This document shows positions 10,195-18,141 of a stretch of DNA of 64,000 nt, piece after piece; the stretch's first letter is position 1; the number at the start of each line of letters is the position of its first letter. Position numbers and translations under genes: made by a program. The notes under the pieces were generated by a model. That model saw nothing but the letters and a program-made list of their open reading frames with translations, was not told where the DNA came from and searched no databases. The DNA is taken from contig JAEUHN010000004.1 in NCBI GenBank assembly GCA_016795365.1, positions 1-64,000 of the forward strand, given 5' to 3'. The DNA comes from Verrucomicrobiaceae bacterium. Lineage in GTDB: Bacteria > Verrucomicrobiota > Verrucomicrobiia > Verrucomicrobiales > Verrucomicrobiaceae.

Positions 10195-11406
10195 ATGACT
10201 CTCAATGCTACTTCTCGCCTGCTGGCGCTTCTTCCATGTTGCCTGTTGTTCAACCTGCCTGCTGGGGCTCAGGATCTCGCGTCGTGGGCCAAAGTGATTA
10301 GCTTCAGACCAGAGACTAAGGTGCAGGAGACGCTCCAGGCGAGACCTGCAGATGCATCAGGGGTGCGTTTCAAGACGCTGCACATTGAGCGGGCACGAGG
10401 CAATTTATTCCTCCAGTCGGTGGCGCTTCCCATTACGAAACTGCCTGCGGGTGATGGCAAGGCGATGACCATGAGCGCGCTGTTGCGCAAGGTGCGTGGG
10501 TCAATGGCTGAGATGATGGATGAAACAAAACTGAAGATCTCGTTTCCAACCCCCGAAGAGAAAACACAATGGGCCGCGGAAAATGGGGAGGCGTCTGTGG
10601 CGACTTTCTCGTCTGTGGCAGGCGGCGTGAATTACTCCTTCATGCTGGGTGAGGCGACTTCCGAACATATCACGCTGACGACTGTTACGGACTCGTCGTC
10701 ATCAGCAGAGAAGCTGGTGAGCGGCCTAGTTTGGATCGGGGTTTCATCAGCATCACCACTCGATGGCTGTGTGCTTAGAGTGCAGACGGCCTTTCGCCCA
10801 ACGCAGGCCGCCACTCATGATGATGAATGGAAAGTCGCCGAGGCTTTTGGAGCGGTCTGGATTGAGTTCGTGGACCGTGTGCGTGCCTTCGTTCAAGACA
10901 ATTCCGGGATGACATTGCCAGAATTGACGCCGCCGACCATGGCTTACCTGCCATGGACATCGGTGGCCAAGAACTTCCACACACCCAGCGTGGCCTGGGC
11001 CGGGGTAGAAGGGACGTGGAAAAGCACCGATCGCGAACAACGGTTCCGCATTGAATTCCATGGCGACAGCTCATGCGATTTGATTGAGCGCAACAGCAAG
11101 GGCAAGGAGCTTCGCATCACCATCTCGGTGATCACGGACCCCAAAGAGGGCTATATCTTTGAACGGCCGAATGATCGCGATGAAGTGCTGGAGTTTTATG
11201 ACTTCCAGCCTGGGACTCGCACAGCAATTCTCGAGCGCAAACCTGAGCCATCGAAACTGGTCCTCAAGCGCAACAGCAAGGGGCGTCTGGTCGGCAACTG
11301 GTATGGCTTCAGTATTTCACGTGATGCCGGCGGAAACCTGACGGACATCAAGCAACCTTCGAAGATGGCACCGAAGATGTTCGAGTTCGTCCAGGCGCTT
11401 GAATAG
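10195..11406 (+). CDS. Secreted hypothetical protein
   Basis: A 403-residue protein of unknown function. The N-terminus (MTLNATSRLLALLPCC, then a hydrophobic run ending AGA-QDL) reads as a Sec signal peptide with cleavage near residue 25, so export to the periplasm or surface is likely. The rest has no recognisable catalytic motif. Residues about 285-400 are strand-rich (GTWKSTDREQRFRIEF, GRLVGNWYGF) and resemble a lipocalin-like or calycin-type barrel, which is only a guess. ATG 10195 was preferred over an in-frame TTG at 10180 because it begins the signal peptide cleanly. It converges on the HTTM gene, with the two stops only 2 bp apart. Confidence 0.72.
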   Translation: MTLNATSRLLALLPCCLLFNLPAGAQDLASWAKVISFRPETKVQETLQARPADASGVRFKTLHIERARGNLFLQSVALPITKLPAGDGKAMTMSALLRKVRGSMAEMMDETKLKISFPTPEEKTQWAAENGEASVATFSSVAGGVNYSFMLGEATSEHITLTTVTDSSSSAEKLVSGLVWIGVSSASPLDGCVLRVQTAFRPTQAATHDDEWKVAEAFGAVWIEFVDRVRAFVQDNSGMTLPELTPPTMAYLPWTSVAKNFHTPSVAWAGVEGTWKSTDREQRFRIEFHGDSSCDLIERNSKGKELRITISVITDPKEGYIFERPNDRDEVLEFYDFQPGTRTAILERKPEPSKLVLKRNSKGRLVGNWYGFSISRDAGGNLTDIKQPSKMAPKMFEFVQALE

Positions 11407-11408
11407 CT

Positions 11409-12878
11409 TCACGGAGGCGAGATAAACAATCGATTCTCGGCCAGCTTCACCTTCTGAGGAGTGACAGCGATGTAGTGAGGCAGGGTTTGCTCGCGAACGA
11501 ACCAGAGCGTCCAGTTGCGCACCTTGCTCGAGTTTGGATTTCGCCGACACCAGTCGCTGGCAAGGTAGTCGGCAAACGGTTGTCGCAGTGCTTCATAGGA
11601 ACGCGAGGCGAGGTTCACTTGCAGCTTGTGCCACTTCCAATCGGGATAAGTCGAGGAGAGATGAGCTGGCTTAGCGAAGTCCACACCTTGCCCGGAGCGA
11701 AGCAGATCGATTCGCGAACCATCGAATAGCTCCGCCTCGCAGATCATCCAGCCATCGTCAGTCACCGGTGTGGGCGCAAAGAGAGCCCAGCTTTGATCGA
11801 GCCTGAGCGTATATCCCAGCGCCGCGACAGAAGGAGGCAACCAGCGGTTCCATTTCTGGGAATCCGTCGTCCAAAGATTCCACAGCAGCACCAGAGCGAG
11901 GCACGCAGCAGCAAAGGTCTCTGCGACTGTTCGTCGCCATCCGAGACGAGCGGGTGGTGAATCGCAGGTCACGAGGTTGAGCTTGGACCAGCGGCTGCTC
12001 AACCACTGCCACGTTTCACTGGGAATGAACAGCAGCCAGATGGACATCATCGCCACGGGGAAGTAGCCAATCCGCAAGCACATGCCGAACCCAAGATGCA
12101 TGACCCACATGGCTGCAATCACGAGGATTCGCCACATCGCAGTTCGCCACGGGATGAAGGCGAAGAAAGGACCGATCAACTCGAACCACCAGACTCCGAA
12201 GGAAAGCCAGCGACAGAGATCGGGAAAACCTAGCAACCATCGACCGGGCGCGAGCACGAACTGGTCGGCGTTCAAGACATAGTAAACAGCCGATCCATCG
12301 CGGGTCCATTCGTTGCCATACTTCAGCACGGCAGTGAACCAGTAGATGAACGACACCTGAAACAGGATCGCCAGCGAACTGATGCCGAAGAACGACCGCG
12401 GAGGCGGAGATGCAACCCCATGTTGTTTCGCATCCCATGACCAACAAGCCCCCATCGGCAGGAACAAACTCCAGAAAGCCATCACACGCAGCACGACATC
12501 GCCACCGTAAAGGATGGTAGGATTGCGTCCGTGGAGCGAGCACACCAAAGCCCAGGCGACGAACAGTGACCAGCAAGTGCGCCAGCCAACGATCACCGCG
12601 AGTGCCGCCGCCATCGTGATCAGAATCAAGATCGCCTGCACGAGCACGGAGCCTCCCACGAGGTGCAACGACCAGATGTGTGCATCCTGCATCGGATGAC
12701 TCAACAGGAACGAGCGAGGCAGCATTCCCTCATCCGAGTAAAACGCCCGGACATTGCTCAACGCGATGCATTGATCCCAAAACATGAGAGCACCCAAGGC
12801 CATGCGAAAGACCGCGAGTGAACGCACATCAATCGCAGCAAGTGCCGGGAGCCATTGACGCTGATGAGTGGTTTCCAT
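11409..12878 (-). CDS. HTTM-domain membrane protein (vitamin K-dependent gamma-carboxylase-like)
   Basis: A 489-residue integral membrane protein. It opens with the HTTM signature (residues about 14-60: AAIDVRSLAVFRMALGALMFWD), followed by several hydrophobic helices and the run VSFIYWFTAVLKYGNEW around residue 180. This is the fold of vitamin K-dependent gamma-carboxylase. A soluble C-terminal region (about residues 350-489) lies after the last helix. Bacterial members mostly have no demonstrated reaction, so no activity is claimed. The ATG overlaps the stop of the upstream gene in TGATG, implying translational coupling with the propeptide-like protein at 12878-13588. Confidence 0.85.
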   Translation of the reverse strand: METTHQRQWLPALAAIDVRSLAVFRMALGALMFWDQCIALSNVRAFYSDEGMLPRSFLLSHPMQDAHIWSLHLVGGSVLVQAILILITMAAALAVIVGWRTCWSLFVAWALVCSLHGRNPTILYGGDVVLRVMAFWSLFLPMGACWSWDAKQHGVASPPPRSFFGISSLAILFQVSFIYWFTAVLKYGNEWTRDGSAVYYVLNADQFVLAPGRWLLGFPDLCRWLSFGVWWFELIGPFFAFIPWRTAMWRILVIAAMWVMHLGFGMCLRIGYFPVAMMSIWLLFIPSETWQWLSSRWSKLNLVTCDSPPARLGWRRTVAETFAAACLALVLLWNLWTTDSQKWNRWLPPSVAALGYTLRLDQSWALFAPTPVTDDGWMICEAELFDGSRIDLLRSGQGVDFAKPAHLSSTYPDWKWHKLQVNLASRSYEALRQPFADYLASDWCRRNPNSSKVRNWTLWFVREQTLPHYIAVTPQKVKLAENRLFISPP

Positions 12879-13588
12879 CAGCGCTCAGAGACGACGTCGC
12901 GAACAGCCATCTTTTGTTTTTCCGTCACCGTGTTGTTCGATGCCGAAACATAATCAGGCTCCACCACCGCCACGAGGTCCCCTGCCCTGCGCATCTCCTG
13001 GACAGCGCGTGGCACGGTGTCCAGGTCCGCATCTTCAAAGCTAATCACCCACACATTCGACGATGGCAGATGCTTCCGCACGGCAGGATCAAGATAATTG
13101 AATCGCTCCAGCAGCACTTCGATGCGCTGCTGAGGCCGAAGTTTCACCAGCACGTGATCGGCCACCATGGCGGATTGCCGCGTGCGCACAGAACCTTGCG
13201 CATTAATTGTCCATCGTTCCTCCACGCGCAGCAGCGGATACTTGGCCTTGGGATCGTTGATCAGCTTGATGATGGTCCAACGCGAACGTGGTTGGTTCGG
13301 GGGCGGCTCCTCACGCGAATCGATCACCGCCATCCCTTCGTAGCGATCTGGGATGCTCGTGAGCGGCACTTCCTGCGGCAGAGCCATGATGCCCTGTCGC
13401 GAGCGCGATGCGACTGGTGGTGCTGGCCTTGCCGCAACCTCCGCCTTCTTCACTGCCTGTGCCTTGATCTCTGGGGCGGCCAGGACCGGAACAGCTTCGC
13501 GACTGCTACGCGCCCACCACCAGCCAACAAGAAGCAGGCCTGTGGCGATCAGCACCAAGCTGCGGGTTCCTGGCAATTGCATCGGCAT
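12878..13588 (-). CDS. Membrane-anchored protein with a subtilase-propeptide (I9-like) domain
   Basis: A 236-residue protein with an N-terminal hydrophobic segment (about residues 9-26, LVLIATGLLLVGWWW), probably an uncleaved anchor or signal peptide, then an Ala/Pro-rich linker. Residues about 140-220 (ADHVLVKLRPQQRIEVLLER, SSNVWVISF, then VAVVEPDYV) have the alternating strand-helix pattern and the closing VEPDYV motif of peptidase S8 N-terminal propeptides. No protease domain follows. It could act as a stand-alone protease inhibitor or folding helper. It is the first gene of a two-gene unit with the HTTM protein (TGATG overlap). Start at 13588; a second ATG two codons later is equally possible. 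Confidence 0.7.
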   Translation of the reverse strand: MPMQLPGTRSLVLIATGLLLVGWWWARSSREAVPVLAAPEIKAQAVKKAEVAARPAPPVASRSRQGIMALPQEVPLTSIPDRYEGMAVIDSREEPPPNQPRSRWTIIKLINDPKAKYPLLRVEERWTINAQGSVRTRQSAMVADHVLVKLRPQQRIEVLLERFNYLDPAVRKHLPSSNVWVISFEDADLDTVPRAVQEMRRAGDLVAVVEPDYVSASNNTVTEKQKMAVRDVVSER

Positions 13589-13724
13589 TCTGCGCCTTTT
13601 GTAGCGAGTCCCGTTCCGAGGTTCAATCTTTCCTGCGCCTAGATGCGTGAAATCATTATTGCCTGCTCACGCCAATCACATTCGACCGATGCGCATTCAG
13701 GATTTCTCGATAGGGTGGCCGTTC

Positions 13725-14861
13725 ATGCGCATCGCCATCGTCCACTACTCAGCCCCACCGGTCATCGGTGGCGTGGAGCGCATTATCGCCGAGCAAGCGC
13801 GTGCCCTAACAGCTTGCGGCCACGAAGTGAGGATCGTGTGTGGCAATGCCGACGCCCAGGTCCCAGGGGTGGGCATCGCGATCGCAGCTGAGCTAAGCCA
13901 GCATCCGTGTGCTCCGCTCTCGACGGTGCTGAGCGGGCATGACACCATCATCGTGCACAACCTTTTCACGATGCCGTTCAATCTTGCGGCCACGAGGCAA
14001 CTTCGCCAGCTCGCCGTCGAATGGAACCAAGTGCACTGGATCAACTGGGTGCACGACATCGCCGCGATCAATCCGGCCTATGCGCACCTGCCGTGGGAGG
14101 ATGGCGATCACACGATGCTGCGCCAGCCTGCGCCCAACTGCACCCACATCGCCGTTTCCGAGCTTCGTCGCCGTCAATACCTCGACCTCTTGCGTCTGCC
14201 GGACTCGGCCTGTGCGGTCGTGCCCAATGGTATTGATGTCACGAGCATTCTGCAACTCACACCTCGCATCGCGTCTCTCGCCGACGACTTGCGTCTCTGG
14301 GATCGCGACTATGTGCTGCTCCATCCCGCCCGAGTGCTTCGTCGCAAAAACATCGAACTCACCATCCGCATCACTCATGCGCTCCGCGAGCCCGGGCTTG
14401 ATGTCGTGAGCCTGATCACTGGCGCTCCTGATCCCCACAATGCCGACGGCCTCGCTTACGCGGGTGAGCTTCGCGCCTTGATCAACGACCTGCATTTGTC
14501 CGAGTCGGCACGTTTTCTCGGCGAAGCTGGAACCCTCGACGACGACGATGTGCGGAGCCTCTACGCCCTTGCGGATGCCCTCGTTTTCCCCAGCACTTCG
14601 GAGGGTTTCGGACTTCCGATCCTCGAAGCAACACTGCATGGGGTGCCGGTCTTCTGTTCTGACATCGCCGCGCATCGTGAGGTGGGTCAAAGCATGGCCA
14701 CGTTCTTCGACTTGGACGAATCCCCTGCCCTGATCGCTGCACGCGTGATGGAGCACCCGCGCGTGACGGATCGCTACGTGCGTCGCCATCTGATTGCTGG
14801 CAGTCTCAACTGGCCCCGCCTGATCGCGCAGCAGGTGGAGCCCTTGTTGAAACTGCGCTGA
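13725..14861 (+). CDS. Glycosyltransferase family 4 protein
   Basis: A 378-residue GT-B enzyme expected to transfer a sugar from a nucleotide sugar with retention of configuration. The N-terminal Rossmann half starts MRIAIVHYSAPPVIGGVERI, the glycine-rich acceptor-domain loop typical of GT4. The C-terminal half holds the donor-site motif PSTSEGFGLPILEA with the two spaced glutamates. No signal peptide, so cytoplasmic. ATG 13725 was chosen over upstream in-frame GTG 13647 and ATG 13689 because homology begins here and GGGTGG lies just upstream. Acceptor and sugar are unknown. It is isolated, and converges with the DUF1592 gene (3 bp apart). Confidence 0.88.
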   Translation: MRIAIVHYSAPPVIGGVERIIAEQARALTACGHEVRIVCGNADAQVPGVGIAIAAELSQHPCAPLSTVLSGHDTIIVHNLFTMPFNLAATRQLRQLAVEWNQVHWINWVHDIAAINPAYAHLPWEDGDHTMLRQPAPNCTHIAVSELRRRQYLDLLRLPDSACAVVPNGIDVTSILQLTPRIASLADDLRLWDRDYVLLHPARVLRRKNIELTIRITHALREPGLDVVSLITGAPDPHNADGLAYAGELRALINDLHLSESARFLGEAGTLDDDDVRSLYALADALVFPSTSEGFGLPILEATLHGVPVFCSDIAAHREVGQSMATFFDLDESPALIAARVMEHPRVTDRYVRRHLIAGSLNWPRLIAQQVEPLLKLR

Positions 14862-14864
14862 CGA

Positions 14865-17800
14865 TCAGTTGCTCGCCACACTCTTGTCCACGCGGCGGTT
14901 CAGGAACTGGCGGCTCTGAATAATGGTGAGCACTGCCGCCGAGAATTTGCCCGAGTTATTCTTCAGCGCGGCCTTCATGTCAGCGATGAGCGGCTTGTCG
15001 CTGGGCATCGTCTGACGACCAAGCGCATAGCCGAGCAGTTTGCGACAGACCTGCGTTTTGAACTGGTCGTCCTGCGACTGAAGATAGCGACGCAGGCCAT
15101 TGAGGCCGACGAACTTGGTTCCGTCCTTGAGTTCGGCCGAGTCATCGATCTTCACGCCGTTGTCATCCGCCGACCGGAAGCGACCGATGGGATCGAAGCT
15201 CTCGAGCGCAAAGCCCAGCGGATCGATTCGCTCATGACAGACGGCACAAGCCTGATCCGTGCGATGCTGCAGCAGCATCGCGCGCATGTTCGTCGGCTTC
15301 ACCGCACCCTCGGGGAGCTTTGGCACGTTCGGAGGTGGAGGCGGAGCCGAAATGCCCAGCACCGTCTGGTAGAGATAGTTGCCACGCACCACAGGGCTGG
15401 TGCGATTGGGGCGCGAGGTCTTGGTCAACACCGCTCCCATGCCCAGCAATCCTCCACGCTGCTGACCTGCGACCTTCACCTGTCGAAGGTCTTCGCCAGT
15501 GACACCCGGCACGCCGTAGAACTTGGCCAGACGCTCATTGAGGAAGCTGTAGTCCGCTCCAAGAATGTCGTCCACGCTGCGATCCTCACGCACCAGCTTG
15601 GCAAAGAAGGTGAGCACCTCGCGATGCATGTCGCGGCGCAGTTCGGGCGTGAACCCAGGGAACTTCTTGTCGTCGACTCCACCGTGAGTGTTGAAGGCAC
15701 TGAACTCCAGCCATTGGCCTGCGAACTCCTTCGCCAGGGACTCGGCGCGAGGATCAGCCAGCATCCGCTTCATCTGCGCGGCGAGGACTTCCTTCTTCAT
15801 GATCGATCCATTCTCAGCCACTTCGCGCAGCGCAGTGTCCGGCAGGGAGGACCACAGGAAGTAGCTCAGGCGCGAAGCCAGTTCCCACGGTCCCAATGGC
15901 ACTTCACCAGGGGCCGCAGCTGGATCAACAGGCAAGGTCTCCGCCTTGAACAAGAAGTTCGGCGAGACCAGCACACGCACGATCACCTGCCGTGCGGCCG
16001 ACTCACGATCAAGACCTTCGGCCACCGTGGCATGATAGAGCTTCGAGAGCTTGCCCTTGTCCTCATCGCTCAGAGGGCGACGCCACGCACGACCCGCGAA
16101 CCAATGGAGATGCCCGAGCACCAGCTGGTCCCACTCGGCTTTTTGCTTGGGGTTCAGCTTGTCGCCGGGAGCCGTGTAACCCCAGTCCATCTTCATGCGT
16201 TCCAGCGCCTTCTTGTCCGCCGGGGTCAAGGCATTGCCCAGCTGCTCATCGCTGTAGTAATAGACACCGTTGCTCGGCTTCCAGCGCTGGTAATTCCGCG
16301 CCACCTCTTCCAGACGCCGATCATACTCATCGGGGAAGACCTGCTTCATGCGGCTGAAGTCGCCCATCGTTTCACCGGCTGCCTTGGTGCGCGTCTTCCA
16401 GATCGTGAGCACACCGGGCATGATCTTGGTGACGTCGGGAGGAGCGTCGGTGGTGAGCTTCCACTGAATCGTCGCCACATCCACATCGGGTGTGTTGATG
16501 TCCAGCTTGCAGCTTGCCTTCATGTAGTGCGCGCCTTCCGGCAGAGGCAGCACCACGACCTGCGGCGCTGCGATCGCCAGCACGTCGGGCTTGATTGCCG
16601 TGCCCAGCGGATGCTTGCCGAACTTCGCCAGCACGGCCTCGGACTCGGCAATGCGCTTGTTCAGCTCCTCGATCTTCGCGCCTGGTTTGGTCAACGCTTC
16701 ACGATCCTTTTTCACCTGCTCCTGCATGGCCTGGAAGTAGTTCTTGGGTCCCTTGCCCACGAACACCTGGAGATCAGAAACCAAGGCGATGTCCCCCTTC
16801 GATCCATCGCCGTCATCGCCAATGCAAAGGTTCACCTGCTTGCTGCCCGCCAGCTTCGCCTGCACGCCATAGCTGCGCAGCGCATCAGCGTCCTGCTGCG
16901 AGCGCTGCACGCTGCCATACTGGCCCTTGGCCTTGTAATACCAGCTCTTGCGCTGTGCTTCATTGGCCTTGAGGCTCGCCATCACGGGAGCGGGCACTTC
17001 CTTGGGCTTCGCAGCATCGGGAGGGGGCAGTTGCTGCCAGGGCACGCGCGTAAGGTCGAGGAAACGTGACTTCGGCTCGGCGCTGTTGAGCAGTGCCCAC
17101 CAGTTGTTCAGGAAGGCAGGATTGAGCTTCATCTCTTTGGCCAGCGCTTCCAGCGACTGCGCACCCGTCTTGTCTTTGTGCTTCCACTTCCAGCATGCCA
17201 GCATGTAGTCAGCCTCACGCAGATCATCTTCGTCCTTCGGCAGCAGTGGTGCGGCCTTCTTCTGATACCAGACATAGAGCGACTGCTCGGCCTGCGCCTT
17301 CATCTGCTCGGGACCGCGCAGACCCACGCGATGACTTTGGAACTGGACTCCCGTGCCGGGAAGAATGGTGGCATGCTCGGCAATCTTGCGGGCGGCGGAG
17401 AAGTATTTGTCGAGCTGCTGCGGACTCACGAAGAGCACATCGCCCGTGTTGGCGAAGCCCTCGCCGCCACCGCCATCCGTGGTGAACTCCTTGCCAAAGC
17501 CATAGTCCTGGCCGGTGAGGTCGCGAATGGTGTAATCGTATTCCGCATTCGTCAGCCGCCGCATCGTCACGGGTCCAGGATCACCCGCCTGCTTCATGGC
17601 CAGCGCTTCCAGCTCTCCGTTCACCCAGCCCAAGAGCGTCTCGTGCTCCTGCTCGGTCATCTGGTGTGCCTTGGGCGGAGGCATGTCACCGTTGTCGATG
17701 GTATCTTTGACCTTGATCCACACATCAAACTCCTTGGCCACCTTTGGGTCGGCCGCGAATTGCTTCAGATCGACTTCGCCCTTCGCCTTTTTTTCGTTGT

Positions 17801-17924
17801 GGCACTCGTAGCACTTCGATTGAAGAACCGCTTCGGCGGCCTTCCAGGCAGGAGCGGCAATCAATGACGACGAGCCGAACGCAGCGACGGCGACGGACAG
17901 AGCTGAGAAACGATGGGGAAGCAT
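14865..17924 (-). CDS. DUF1592-type planctomycete cytochrome c protein
   Basis: A 1,019-residue exported protein with the architecture of the DUF1587/DUF1592/DUF1588/DUF1585 family of Planctomycetes and Verrucomicrobia. Signal peptide about residues 1-24 (ends IAA-PAW). A first haem motif CYECH is at 38-42, in a planctomycete-type cytochrome domain. The central region has RRLTNAEYDYTIRDLTG and the conserved RNRTSPVVRGNY-like segment. A second haem motif CAVCH lies near residue 890, followed by ERIDPLGFALESFDPIGRFR. The frame is open further upstream to 18320, but MLPHRFSALS at 17924 begins the signal peptide. Suggested roles in the literature concern surface redox steps or polysaccharide breakdown; neither is shown here. 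Last gene of the sigma-FecR-PPC run. Confidence 0.9.
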   Translation of the reverse strand: MLPHRFSALSVAVAAFGSSSLIAAPAWKAAEAVLQSKCYECHNEKKAKGEVDLKQFAADPKVAKEFDVWIKVKDTIDNGDMPPPKAHQMTEQEHETLLGWVNGELEALAMKQAGDPGPVTMRRLTNAEYDYTIRDLTGQDYGFGKEFTTDGGGGEGFANTGDVLFVSPQQLDKYFSAARKIAEHATILPGTGVQFQSHRVGLRGPEQMKAQAEQSLYVWYQKKAAPLLPKDEDDLREADYMLACWKWKHKDKTGAQSLEALAKEMKLNPAFLNNWWALLNSAEPKSRFLDLTRVPWQQLPPPDAAKPKEVPAPVMASLKANEAQRKSWYYKAKGQYGSVQRSQQDADALRSYGVQAKLAGSKQVNLCIGDDGDGSKGDIALVSDLQVFVGKGPKNYFQAMQEQVKKDREALTKPGAKIEELNKRIAESEAVLAKFGKHPLGTAIKPDVLAIAAPQVVVLPLPEGAHYMKASCKLDINTPDVDVATIQWKLTTDAPPDVTKIMPGVLTIWKTRTKAAGETMGDFSRMKQVFPDEYDRRLEEVARNYQRWKPSNGVYYYSDEQLGNALTPADKKALERMKMDWGYTAPGDKLNPKQKAEWDQLVLGHLHWFAGRAWRRPLSDEDKGKLSKLYHATVAEGLDRESAARQVIVRVLVSPNFLFKAETLPVDPAAAPGEVPLGPWELASRLSYFLWSSLPDTALREVAENGSIMKKEVLAAQMKRMLADPRAESLAKEFAGQWLEFSAFNTHGGVDDKKFPGFTPELRRDMHREVLTFFAKLVREDRSVDDILGADYSFLNERLAKFYGVPGVTGEDLRQVKVAGQQRGGLLGMGAVLTKTSRPNRTSPVVRGNYLYQTVLGISAPPPPPNVPKLPEGAVKPTNMRAMLLQHRTDQACAVCHERIDPLGFALESFDPIGRFRSADDNGVKIDDSAELKDGTKFVGLNGLRRYLQSQDDQFKTQVCRKLLGYALGRQTMPSDKPLIADMKAALKNNSGKFSAAVLTIIQSRQFLNRRVDKSVASN

Positions 17925-18141
17925 TGGGGGGATGGTTTTTTGAAAGCGCGACGCGTGCCATGGCACGCATCGAACTCGGGGGTAAAAGGGATACGAGCGA
18001 ACCGCGAAATCTTGCAGACGGATCACACGAGATTTGCCCCCGCATTGAGCCCCGCTGCGCAAAGATTGGCGTGCGAAGATGTGCTCCGCTTTGGGTTGGG
18101 TGTGGAGAAGTGGAGAGGTTGAGACCGACCTCTCACCCGAC

